A stretch of 41,053 nt of DNA. Source: JBBRZF01 sp038236965. Lineage in GTDB: Bacteria; Acidobacteriota; Terriglobia; Terriglobales; Acidobacteriaceae. The DNA is taken from NCBI GenBank assembly GCA_038236965.1, contig JBBRZF010000006.1, positions 1 to 41,053 on the forward strand, given 5' to 3'. Positions 24,127-31,778 of the stretch are shown piece after piece. The notes under the pieces are model-generated. The model was not told the DNA's origin. It did no database searches and was given only the letters and a program-made list of their open reading frames with translations. Position 1 is the stretch's first letter. Every line of letters begins with the position of its first letter. A program made the position numbers and the translations under genes.

Positions 24127-25025
24127 GCGATCACGGCCTTCGAGTTTTCTGTCACAGGCTCCTCGTTTGCAACGGTTACGTAACGCCGAGTTTGGATGGC
24201 GAGTACCACGGTGGTCGCCAGGATAAGCGCGCCCACGGCAACGTGCGTCACCGTGGTGACGACCATGCTCATCAGTGGCTGCGCGGCGTTCTTGCCCCAC
24301 ATCACGCGGGTAACGAACGCGCCGAGTCCGAGCGAAATCTGTAGCAGCAGCAGTCCGAGCAGCATGACGGCGGGCGTGCGAACGGGCGGCAATTCTTTGT
24401 AGCGCGAGAGCACGCGTCCGATGGTCCAGCCAAGAATGCAGGTCACGATGAAGGCTCCGACGATGTGCGGAAGCCACTTCATCCCGTTGTGCCGGAAGGC
24501 CGCGCCAAGAATAAGTTGCACCCACACCACGCAGACCGAGAGCGTAGTGAGCGCAGCCAGCGTGGGGCGCTCGCTGTGGACGGTGGTGCGCGGTTCCTGC
24601 TCCGTCCAACTGCGTCCGGTAAAGAGCGCCATGCTGACGACGATGCAGAAGAAAGTTTGCGCCAGCGTCGCGTGCGCGGTGGAAACGGCGGGCGGCAAAT
24701 TGAACAACACGGTGATGCCGCCAAGCATCCCTTGCGCGATGACCGTGCCGAGAGCAGACCATCCCAGGGCGCGCATCCACCCGCGCTTATCGGAGCGCTG
24801 CGTCCACACGGCGAGCACGATGGTGAGCAGTCCGATGAACTGCGCGATCATGCGATGGATGTGCTCGAACTGGACGCCATTCACCAGCGGCGGAATCTTG
24901 TAGATGGAACCAAACGATGTCGGCCAATCCGGCACAGAGAGTCCGGCACTGTTGCTGGTGACCAGCGCGCCGGCGATGAGCAGGCAGAAGATGGCGCATG
25001 CGGTGAAGACGGCAAAGCGGTGCAA
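24123..25025 (-). CDS. ctaA: Haem A synthase (CtaA/COX15)
   Basis: A 300-residue membrane protein with about eight helices that oxidises the methyl group of haem O to give haem A for aa3- or caa3-type oxidases. Landmarks are GALVTSNSAGLSVPDWPTS near the N-terminus, and histidines in EHIHRMIAQ, STAHATLAQ and VTHVAVGALI that are expected to bind haem. The assigned start, TTG 25025, lacks a good ribosome site. AGGAG occurs about 40 bases upstream without a standard start codon behind it, so the N-terminus is uncertain. It is the first gene of the five-gene operon. Confidence 0.92.
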   Translation of the reverse strand: MHRFAVFTACAIFCLLIAGALVTSNSAGLSVPDWPTSFGSIYKIPPLVNGVQFEHIHRMIAQFIGLLTIVLAVWTQRSDKRGWMRALGWSALGTVIAQGMLGGITVLFNLPPAVSTAHATLAQTFFCIVVSMALFTGRSWTEQEPRTTVHSERPTLAALTTLSVCVVWVQLILGAAFRHNGMKWLPHIVGAFIVTCILGWTIGRVLSRYKELPPVRTPAVMLLGLLLLQISLGLGAFVTRVMWGKNAAQPLMSMVVTTVTHVAVGALILATTVVLAIQTRRYVTVANEEPVTENSKAVIA

Positions 25026-25367
25026 TCCGGCGTTATACGGCGTAGTTAGCGATTTCGTAACCGGCTCCTGAAAAATGCGTATAAGTCAGCTTCGGCCTTG
25101 CGGCCGGTAAAAAGTATGCAGGTTGGGTAGTCCCCACGACAGACGAACGCCTGCCTGTGACTATTTTACCAACCTGTGAGAGCAGATGCCGTAAGTTAGT
25201 GAATCGATGCGCTATTGAAGTGAAAATTGGCAGGATTTCCTGTTTCGGGCTGGGGGAAGGTGGGGAAGTTTCCTGTAAATCGTTTCGCCTCGGCCTTCCG
25301 CTTCATCTAACGCTCAGCCGAGTTTCAGGACAAAGGCTCGGAACGTTTCTCCTCTGGAGTCAACTAC
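25026..25367. other. Divergent intergenic region, ctaA / enoyl-CoA isomerase
   Basis: 342 bases without a gene. It must hold the promoters of both neighbours. A short GC hairpin (GGCCTTGCGGCC, about 25094-25105) lies in the presumed ctaA leader. I could not find a convincing -35/-10 pair for either gene. Confidence 0.4.
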
Positions 25368-26126
25368 ATGATTGCAACGAGCGACCACGGAGCTGTGCGT
25401 GAGCTCCGGCTGAATCGTCCGCCGGTTAACGCGTTGTCCACCGAACTGATCGCCGCGCTCAGGCAAGCCACGGAGCAGGCGACTCATGATGGAGCGCGTG
25501 CGCTGGTCTTGTCGGGCTCGCCCGGAATCTTTACCGCCGGATTGGACCTTCCGTTTCTGCTGCAGTTAGACCGAGCCGGAGTCGCAGGGCTGTGGCGCGA
25601 ACTCTATGCGCTGATGAAGACCTTAGCGAGTTCACCGATTCCTGTTTGCGCGGCGATCACGGGACACGCGCCTGCGGGCGGAACCGTGCTCGCCATCTTC
25701 TGTGACTGGCGAATCGCTGCTCGCGGAGACTTCAAGCTCGGACTCACCGAGGTGCAAGTCGGGATTCCATTGCCGCCCGTGATATTCGAAGGGCTGCGCC
25801 GCCAAGTCGGCGCGCGGCAGGCGGAGCGACTGTCGGTTGGCGGACTCATCCTCTCGCCAGAAGAATCGCTGAGCGTTGGACTGGTCGATGAACTGGCTTC
25901 TGCGGATCAAGTTCTTGGGAATGCCGTCGCATGGTGCGAGAGCCTGCTGGCGCTTCCTTCCGAAGCCATGCTGGTTACGCGGCGTCGCGCGCGCGCTGAC
26001 CTGGCCGCGCTCTTCGAACACGGCTTCGAGGATGAGTTGAGCACTGTGCTGGATCACTGGTGGAGCGCGGAGACACAAAGCGCGCTGAATGCGGTGCTGC
26101 AGAAGATGGCGAAAAAGGCGGGCTGA
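25368..26126 (+). CDS. Delta3-Delta2-enoyl-CoA isomerase-like crotonase
   Basis: A 252-residue crotonase-fold enzyme. The oxyanion-hole segments are FTAGLDL and GHAPAGGTVLAIFCDWRIAA. The segment GLTEVQVGI aligns with GLNETQLGI of mitochondrial enoyl-CoA isomerase (ECI1), whose glutamate is the catalytic base, and the pattern continues as in ECI1 to the C-terminus. It therefore more likely shifts double bonds during unsaturated fatty acid oxidation than hydrates enoyl-CoA. GGAG stands nine bases before ATG 25368. It is a lone gene with no other beta-oxidation gene nearby. Confidence 0.82.
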   Translation: MIATSDHGAVRELRLNRPPVNALSTELIAALRQATEQATHDGARALVLSGSPGIFTAGLDLPFLLQLDRAGVAGLWRELYALMKTLASSPIPVCAAITGHAPAGGTVLAIFCDWRIAARGDFKLGLTEVQVGIPLPPVIFEGLRRQVGARQAERLSVGGLILSPEESLSVGLVDELASADQVLGNAVAWCESLLALPSEAMLVTRRRARADLAALFEHGFEDELSTVLDHWWSAETQSALNAVLQKMAKKAG

Positions 26127-26192
26127 TTGTGAAAGTAGAATGTTGGTTATCGCAGGAGAGCAGGGTTTCGCCAGAGGTAATCGCAGAAGGCA

Positions 26193-26228
26193 AAACGAAA
26201 CGGCAGTCATTGGGCTGCCGTTTCGTTT
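26193..26228. terminator. Bidirectional terminator, isomerase / icd
   Basis: A perfect 14-bp stem, AAACGAAACGGCAG with CTGCCGTTTCGTTT, and an 8-base loop lie between two convergent genes. A-rich and T-rich flanks allow termination in both directions. Confidence 0.9.
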
Positions 26229-26241
26229 GCGCTGAGGATGC

Positions 26242-27273
26242 TTATGCTTTCGCTTGTTCTACGTTGATCTCGCGGTCGAGGCCTTCGATGATGGCGTCGG
26301 CGAATTCGCTGGTGCTGGCTGTGCCGCCCATGTCGCGCGTGAGGTGCTTCTTCTCCGTATAGACGACTTCGATGGCGTGGCGAATCCGGTTGGCGGCGTC
26401 GCCTTCTTCCAGATGCCGCAGCATGAGGATGGCGGAGCGCAGGACAGCCGTGGGATTGGCGATGTTGCGTCCGGCGATATCCGGGGCAGAGCCGTGCACG
26501 GCTTCGAAGATGGCGATCTCGTGGCCGATGTTCGCGCCCGGAACGAGTCCGAGTCCGCCGACGAAGGCCGCGCAAAGATCGCTGACGATGTCTCCATAGA
26601 GATTCTCCAGCAGCAGCATGTCGTACTGGTAGGGATTGGTGACCAGTTGCATGCAGGTGTTGTCGATGATGTGCTCGCCGTAAACGATCTCGGGATATTC
26701 CTTGGAGATGTTGCGCGAACAGCGGATGAAGAGTCCGTCGGACAGCTTCATGATGTTCGCTTTGTGTATGGCGTGAATCTTTTTGCGTCCGTGTTTGCGC
26801 GCATAGGCGAATGCCCATTTGGAGATGCGCGTGGAAGCTTTTTCCGTGATGATCTTGATGCTCTCGACGACGCCGGGCACGACTTCGTGCTCGATGCCGG
26901 AGTAGAGGCCTTCGGTGTTTTCGCGCACGACGATGAGGTCGATGCCGGGATAGCGCGTCTGCACCGAGGGAAGATTGCGTATGGGGCGGAAGTTGGCGAA
27001 GAGTTCGAAGTGCTTGCGAAGCTGCACGTTGATGCTGCTGAATCCGCCGCCGATGGGCGTGGTCACAGGGCCCTTGAGTCCGACCTTGTTGCGCTCGACA
27101 GAGAGGATGAGCTCCTTGGGAATGTATTCGCCGTATTTTTCGAAGGCATCGGCGCCAGCGGCGAACGACTCCCACTCGAACTTGACGCCGGTAGCTTCGA
27201 GGATGCGAACGGTGGCTTGCGTGACTTCAGGACCGATTCCGTCGCCGGGGATCAGGGTTACTTTATGCGCCAT
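26242..27273 (-). CDS. icd: NAD-type isocitrate dehydrogenase
   Basis: A 343-residue member of the isocitrate/isopropylmalate dehydrogenase family. Typical motifs are LIPGDGIGPEVT, the substrate loop SSINVQLRKHFELFANFRP, VRENTEGLYSGIEHE and the signature NLYGDIVSDLCAAFVGGLG. The short length and the Asn-Val-Gln-Leu-Arg substrate loop suit the NAD-dependent bacterial isocitrate dehydrogenases rather than 3-isopropylmalate dehydrogenase or the NADP E. coli type. It catalyses oxidative decarboxylation to 2-oxoglutarate in the TCA cycle. It lies 39 bases downstream of nrdR on the same strand. Confidence 0.88.
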   Translation of the reverse strand: MAHKVTLIPGDGIGPEVTQATVRILEATGVKFEWESFAAGADAFEKYGEYIPKELILSVERNKVGLKGPVTTPIGGGFSSINVQLRKHFELFANFRPIRNLPSVQTRYPGIDLIVVRENTEGLYSGIEHEVVPGVVESIKIITEKASTRISKWAFAYARKHGRKKIHAIHKANIMKLSDGLFIRCSRNISKEYPEIVYGEHIIDNTCMQLVTNPYQYDMLLLENLYGDIVSDLCAAFVGGLGLVPGANIGHEIAIFEAVHGSAPDIAGRNIANPTAVLRSAILMLRHLEEGDAANRIRHAIEVVYTEKKHLTRDMGGTASTSEFADAIIEGLDREINVEQAKA

Positions 27274-27312
27274 CTTTTTGTGCCTTTATGAATTCGGTGA
27301 GGGACGTGGAGC

Positions 27313-27795
27313 CTAGTGTCCGGCTTTTGCCTTGGGCGATTCTTTGCTTCGCAACAGGTCCTGCAACTCGGACATGAATTCCTGCACGTCCTTGAAGTCG
27401 AGGTAGACGGAGGCAAAGCGCACGTACGAGACTTTGTCGATGTTCTTCAGACGGTTCATGATGAACTCGCCGACTTCGCTGGTCTTGCGTTCGCGGTCGT
27501 TGCTGTCGATGACGAAGCCTTCCGCTTCGTTGACGATCTGCTCGAGTTTGCCGATGGAGACGGGACGCTTTTCGCAAGCGCGCAGCAATCCGTTGAGCAC
27601 CTTCTGGCGGTCGAATTTTTCGCGACGACCGTCCTTCTTCACCACCATGTAAGGAATCTCGTCGATCCGTTCATAGGTGGTAAAGCGCTTTTCGCACTTA
27701 AGGCACTCGCGGCGACGTCGTATGGACTCGCCTTCCTTGCTCTCTCGCGAGTCCACGACTTTGTCGTTCTCAAACCCGCAAAAAGGACATTTCAT
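27313..27795 (-). CDS. nrdR: Transcriptional repressor NrdR
   Basis: A 160-residue regulator of ribonucleotide reductase genes. It has the N-terminal zinc ribbon (MKCPFCGF and ECLKCEKRF; C3, C6, C31, C34) and an ATP-cone domain (VVKKDGRREKFDRQKVLNGL) that senses ATP/dATP. ATG 27795 gives the family length; the frame to 27846 is upstream extension. No nrd genes are in the window, so its targets are elsewhere. It precedes icd, and a C-terminal Lys-rich tail (SKESPKAKAGH) is present. The call is sure. Confidence 0.96.
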   Translation of the reverse strand: MKCPFCGFENDKVVDSRESKEGESIRRRRECLKCEKRFTTYERIDEIPYMVVKKDGRREKFDRQKVLNGLLRACEKRPVSIGKLEQIVNEAEGFVIDSNDRERKTSEVGEFIMNRLKNIDKVSYVRFASVYLDFKDVQEFMSELQDLLRSKESPKAKAGH

Positions 27796-27982
27796 TGGCA
27801 AAAACCGTGTAGTTAGATTTGTATTGATTGTAACAGGCCAAACCAAAGGCGCTCACCACAGAGACACAGCGACACGGAGAAGGGCAAAACCGAGAAAGGC
27901 TCAAGCTAGTTAGAGCCCGTTAAAAAAGCGCAAGGTATCTGGGAGCGAACTACACGCATTATGACGTCGCTTGCTCGAAAGG
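27796..27982. other. Intergenic region with a short purine-rich repeat
   Basis: 187 bases between nrdR and the flippase-like gene. CACCACAGAGACACAGCGAC at about 27855 resembles a short repeat often seen in intergenic DNA, with a weaker relative near 7925. No hairpin terminator was found for the upstream gene. Confidence 0.35.
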
Positions 27983-29149
27983 CTACTCGGATTCAGCCTC
28001 GGATTCGCTTTCCTCGGAAACGGCGCGCAGGGAGATGCGTTCGCGGTGAGCGAGGAAGAGTCCGGCGGGAATGACGGACATGAAGGTGACCAGCCAGAGC
28101 ATGATTCCGCAACTCGCGGCGAGTTCGGGGGAGATGTTGTAAGGCTCACCCTTAAAAAGAGTGGAAAGCACCGAGATAACAGCCAACTGGGAACCTCCGC
28201 CTACAGCAGGCAATTGCACTATCGATCCGACCATGCTGGCACCCATCACGATCAGGACATCTTCCAGTTTCATCTCGTGTAGTCGAACGGTTCTGCCACT
28301 CCGCTCTAGAGAAACACCTTTGCTTGAGCCGTAGACCATTGCGACCGAGGTCGTCTGAGGGTAGGCGTGCAAAACCTGTATGTACGTCCTTGCAATCAAT
28401 AGCCAAATCGCGGCTGAGAGTAGGACCAAGGCTACAAAGGAACGCCAACCGTGGATTGTGTTTAAGCCTTCGCCGAACGAGCGCACCCGGCGACATACAG
28501 CGGCAGCAACTGATTTAGAAAACCGACTGAGTATGCGCTCGATGAAGTTCGCGATTTTTTCGGAGCGCCACCAAATACAGAAGAATGTAGCGGCCAAAAG
28601 CGCGCCCAAGACTAGCACCACGACACCTGCACCTTGTCCACTGACAGAGAAATGTAGGTTGGGGAAAAAGTTTAGGAGTTTCTTCGGAGGTTCGATGACA
28701 AAATTCTTGTATTTATCGCCTTTGGTTGTCAGTGTTATTCCAAGCATCAGTGCGACTGTACATACATCGAACACGCGCTCACTTATCCAGACTGCCAATT
28801 GCGACGAAAATGTAAGGCCTTCTTTTCTCGCAACGAGATAGGGACGAATGAACTCGCCAGGACGACCCAAAAGCGAGAGACCAGTGAAGCCAATGAACTG
28901 CGAGGCGATGAGCCTGGTAAAAGGGACATGCTTTGTAGGACGTAGGAGAATAGCCCAACGAACTGCCCGCAGCACATATACAAAGTACGTTAGTGCAACT
29001 CCTCCGATCAGCATCCAAGGATTTATATCTCCCGTCCAACGCCGGAACTCAGCCCAGTTGAAGCTGCGCCACGTACGGAACTGCGCGTAAATCAATATCC
29101 CCAGGAGCAGGACGACGACTGCGGTTGTAATGGCGTGTTTCTTCTTCAT
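27983..29149 (-). CDS. LPG-synthase-TM / UPF0104-type membrane protein
   Basis: A 388-residue protein with about eight membrane helices resembling the flippase-like transmembrane domain of lysyl-phosphatidylglycerol synthases. Visible motifs are LRAVRWAILLRP, the segment GFTGLSLLGRPGEFIRPYLVA and LPAVGGGSQLA. No aminoacyl-transferase domain is attached, so a lipid- or glycan-linked transport role is likely but unproven. The middle (about 28280-28980) has clearly lower GC than the flanks, one line near 28700 being only 38 %. A hydrophilic insertion (SSKGVSLERSGRTVRLHE) interrupts the helix pattern. ATG 29149 is the start used. Confidence 0.8.
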   Translation of the reverse strand: MKKKHAITTAVVVLLLGILIYAQFRTWRSFNWAEFRRWTGDINPWMLIGGVALTYFVYVLRAVRWAILLRPTKHVPFTRLIASQFIGFTGLSLLGRPGEFIRPYLVARKEGLTFSSQLAVWISERVFDVCTVALMLGITLTTKGDKYKNFVIEPPKKLLNFFPNLHFSVSGQGAGVVVLVLGALLAATFFCIWWRSEKIANFIERILSRFSKSVAAAVCRRVRSFGEGLNTIHGWRSFVALVLLSAAIWLLIARTYIQVLHAYPQTTSVAMVYGSSKGVSLERSGRTVRLHEMKLEDVLIVMGASMVGSIVQLPAVGGGSQLAVISVLSTLFKGEPYNISPELAASCGIMLWLVTFMSVIPAGLFLAHRERISLRAVSEESESEAESE

Positions 29150-29268
29150 TCTGTTTTATCTGATTCCAGGCGCAAATTAGCGGCGCGCAAAAGTGCAAAT
29201 AGGAAAGCCGTTACACAAGGTAAATGAGGCAAAGCAGAGAAGCAATGTTGATGGCTGGAGTAGTACGT

Positions 29269-30063
29269 TCACTGTCCGCCGGCGGGAACCGCGGGGCGGG
29301 TTTCGCTGGCGCGTGTGCTGGGGCGAACGGCGGCGCGTTTTTTCGACGGCAGCGTTGGTAATGCCGCAGTGGTCGCAATTTCCGGCGCGGTCGCGGCAGC
29401 CTTTGCTGCCGCAGAGGCTTTCTGCTGCGCCAGTTTCTTTTGGTTGTATTCGCGGATGATGCGCGCCACGTAGGCTTGCGTTTCGTGATAAGGCGGAACT
29501 CCGTGATACTGGTTCACGCGATGCGGGCCCGCATTGTAGGCAGCCAGGGCCTTGATGGCGTCTCCGTTATAGAGTTCGAGCAATTCGCGCAGATATTGTG
29601 TGCCACCGCTGATGTTTTCGCCGGGATCGAAGCTGTCCTTCACGCCGAGTTTCAAGGCGGTGCCGGGCATCAACTGCATGAGTCCGCGCGCGCCCTTAAG
29701 CGAAACCGCCCTGGGATTGAATCCGCTCTCGCTGTGGATGACCGAGGCGATGAAATCTTCGTCGATGCCCTGCGCTCCGCTGGCGTCGGTAATGTGCTGG
29801 GCGATGGTCTTGGCCTGCACGGCAGGCGCGGGGGCGGCGACGGGCACGGGCGAGTCATCGTGTTCGAAGCTGACGATCTGGTCGGTGGCGACGTCCACAA
29901 AGCTGGAGCCATTCTGGTCGAGATAGAGACGCGTGGTTTCGCCCTGCTGCGCATGATGTTCGTGGCGCATGGTGAAGCCGTTCTTGAGCGTGGCGAGTTC
30001 CGCGGCGGAGGCGCAGAGGCTGGCGGCCAGAACGATTGCTCCGAGTTTGGCGAAAATCTTCAT
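29269..30063 (-). CDS. Secreted SLT-type lytic transglycosylase
   Basis: A 264-residue exported protein. A signal peptide (LGAIVLAASLCASAAEL) is followed by a linker region that looks like a short DUF4124-like segment (LYLDQNGSSFVDV), then an SLT lysozyme-like domain. The catalytic glutamate is E112 (VIHSESGFNP), with GARGLMQLMPGTA and AYNAGPHRV motifs after it. The C-terminal 60 residues are Ala/Lys/Pro-rich and low in complexity. It cleaves peptidoglycan glycan strands, forming 1,6-anhydro ends. Its ATG overlaps the HAD gene stop (ATGA), so the two are co-translated. Confidence 0.9.
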   Translation of the reverse strand: MKIFAKLGAIVLAASLCASAAELATLKNGFTMRHEHHAQQGETTRLYLDQNGSSFVDVATDQIVSFEHDDSPVPVAAPAPAVQAKTIAQHITDASGAQGIDEDFIASVIHSESGFNPRAVSLKGARGLMQLMPGTALKLGVKDSFDPGENISGGTQYLRELLELYNGDAIKALAAYNAGPHRVNQYHGVPPYHETQAYVARIIREYNQKKLAQQKASAAAKAAATAPEIATTAALPTLPSKKRAAVRPSTRASETRPAVPAGGQ

Positions 30064-30899
30064 CCGTTCAGATATTTCTCGACCGCCACGGCGACGCCGC
30101 TTTGATCGTTGCCGAGGGTGACCATCCAGCCATTCTGCTTGAGGTCGTCGGAGGCGTTCCCCATGATAACGGGAATCCCGGCAAATTCCAGCATTTCTAT
30201 GTCGTTATAGTTATCGCCGATGGCCATGATGTCTTCGCGACGATAGCCTTGTTCCTGGGCCCAACGGGCAAGGGCGTGTCCCTTGGAGCAGCCTGCGTTG
30301 AGGGTATCCACGATGCAGAGATCGCGTTCGGCATATTGGGTGCGCAAGACGGTGATGCGGGAGGCCCACTCCCATGTGGAGAGCCGCGCCTGCGCTTTGG
30401 CCATGCGCGCCACCGTTCCGCAAAACATGGCCTGGACGGGTGCTTCCGTGATGGAGACCTCCAGCGGGTCGACGTACTCGATGAACTCGGCGTTCTTTTC
30501 CATCCAACGCTGAATGGAGCGATGGAGTTCGTGGACTGTCTCCACGGCGAGCGCGCCCTTCTGCGGGCGGTCAAAGGTGAGTACCGTATTGCCTCGGAAC
30601 TCGCGCATATAAAGGACAAGGGCTCGGGCTACGTCTTCGGGGAGGAGATCCTGGTGAAAGAGTTCTCCTGTGCTGCGGCGGGTAACGGCGCCGTTGGAAC
30701 TTACCAGGGTGACGGGAAAACCGAGGGCGTCGGCGACGGGGAGAGCAAAGCTGTGGCGGCGTCCGGTGACCAGCGCGATTTCGACGCCCATGGCGTGGGC
30801 GCGTCCCAAAGTCTCCAGATTGGCTTTAGTTATCTGGAAATGAGGGTCGAGCAAGGTTCCGTCGATATCGATGGCGACGAGGCGCAAAGGAGTGGTCAC
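30060..30899 (-). CDS. Cof-type HAD phosphatase
   Basis: A 279-residue haloacid dehalogenase-type hydrolase with a C2B cap. Motif I is AIDIDGTLLD (both aspartates present), motif II ALVTGRRH, and motif IV GDNYNDIEM, with the motif III lysine in the CSKGHALAR segment. Such enzymes dephosphorylate sugar phosphates, flavin or pyridoxal phosphates, so the substrate cannot be predicted. GTG 30899 (VTTPLRLVAID) is preferred to the frame from 30941. The stop overlaps the start of the lytic transglycosylase gene. No other linked sugar-metabolism gene is present. Confidence 0.88.
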   Translation of the reverse strand: MTTPLRLVAIDIDGTLLDPHFQITKANLETLGRAHAMGVEIALVTGRRHSFALPVADALGFPVTLVSSNGAVTRRSTGELFHQDLLPEDVARALVLYMREFRGNTVLTFDRPQKGALAVETVHELHRSIQRWMEKNAEFIEYVDPLEVSITEAPVQAMFCGTVARMAKAQARLSTWEWASRITVLRTQYAERDLCIVDTLNAGCSKGHALARWAQEQGYRREDIMAIGDNYNDIEMLEFAGIPVIMGNASDDLKQNGWMVTLGNDQSGVAVAVEKYLNG

Positions 30900-30983
30900 T
30901 GCTCTAATTCTAACAAGGCAAGGAAGAAGGTGAGAGTACAAGGCTCTATCCCCAACAACGCGCGTGCTTTATGATGGCTCGAC

Positions 30984-31718
30984 ATGCTCGGCGGCTTTTT
31001 AAATTTTGGAATTTACGGCATCGTTCTGATGGCTCTTGCGCTGGTGCACTTTGCGCGCAAAAGGCCTGATACCTATTGGCTCTACATCATCCTCTTTCTT
31101 GGTCCGCTGGGAGCGCTGGTCTATCTGGTTGTGGAAGCGCTGCCGGAGTTGAGTGATCCGGGGGCGTTCAAGGGATTCCAGCGGCGTAGCCGCATGCGCG
31201 AACTGGAGATGGAGATCCTCAACAATCCCTCGGCAGGAAATTACGAGGAGTTGGGGCTTCTCTACATCGACAGCGGCAAGTGGCAGAAGGCCCGCGAGGC
31301 GTTCGACAAGTCCATCTCCAGCCGAACGGATTCGCCCGACCCGTTCTATCGGCGAGGCATTGCTGAGGTCGAACTGGGAGATTTTGCGGCGGCGGTTCCT
31401 GACCTGGAGCGCGCTGTCGCAGCCGACCCGAAATACGATTTCCATCGCGCTAAAGGATTGCTCGCCTACGCCTACGCAAAGACCGGACAGACTGAGAAAG
31501 CTAACGCGATGTTCGAAGAGGTGACGCGCATCTCGACGCTGACGGAGACGCAATACCATTACGCGGAATTCCTCAACGAGCAGGGGCGGTCGGCGGAGGC
31601 ACGCGAGTGGGCACAACGCATCCTGCAGAAACGCGCGACCATGCCGGGATTCCAGCGGCGCCGGGATCGTCCCTGGTTCTGGCGAACCAGAACGCTGCTC
31701 AGTAAGATCAGGAATTAG
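30984..31718 (+). CDS. Membrane-anchored TPR protein
   Basis: A 244-residue protein with two N-terminal membrane helices (FGIYGIVLMALALVHFA and WLYIILFLGPLGALVYLVVE), a PLDc_N-like region, then about four TPR units (for example GNYEELGLLYIDSGKWQKAR and DPFYRRGIAEVELGDFAAAV). TPR domains mediate protein contacts; the topology puts them on one face of the inner membrane, probably the cytoplasm. Partners are unknown. The gene is divergent from the HAD phosphatase and lies 60 bases before threonine synthase on the same strand. Confidence 0.75.
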   Translation: MLGGFLNFGIYGIVLMALALVHFARKRPDTYWLYIILFLGPLGALVYLVVEALPELSDPGAFKGFQRRSRMRELEMEILNNPSAGNYEELGLLYIDSGKWQKAREAFDKSISSRTDSPDPFYRRGIAEVELGDFAAAVPDLERAVAADPKYDFHRAKGLLAYAYAKTGQTEKANAMFEEVTRISTLTETQYHYAEFLNEQGRSAEAREWAQRILQKRATMPGFQRRRDRPWFWRTRTLLSKIRN

Positions 31719-31778
31719 TCTCGCAGGTCAAGAATCTCGTAGTCAGGAATGTTGCACGCCGAAATTTCGCAGGTATCC

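Noticed and set aside
23194..24780. A 528-codon version of ctaB fused to an upstream extension
   Set aside because: The extension overlaps ctaA in another frame and is Arg/His-rich non-protein sequence; the ATG at 24126 with the ATGA overlap is the natural start.
25090..25110. The GGCCTTGCGGCC hairpin as a terminator
   Set aside because: It lies in the presumed ctaA leader between divergent genes, with no T run on the minus strand.
26254..27291. A 345-codon open frame on the plus strand opposite icd
   Set aside because: The other strand encodes isocitrate dehydrogenase with all motifs; this frame is its shadow.
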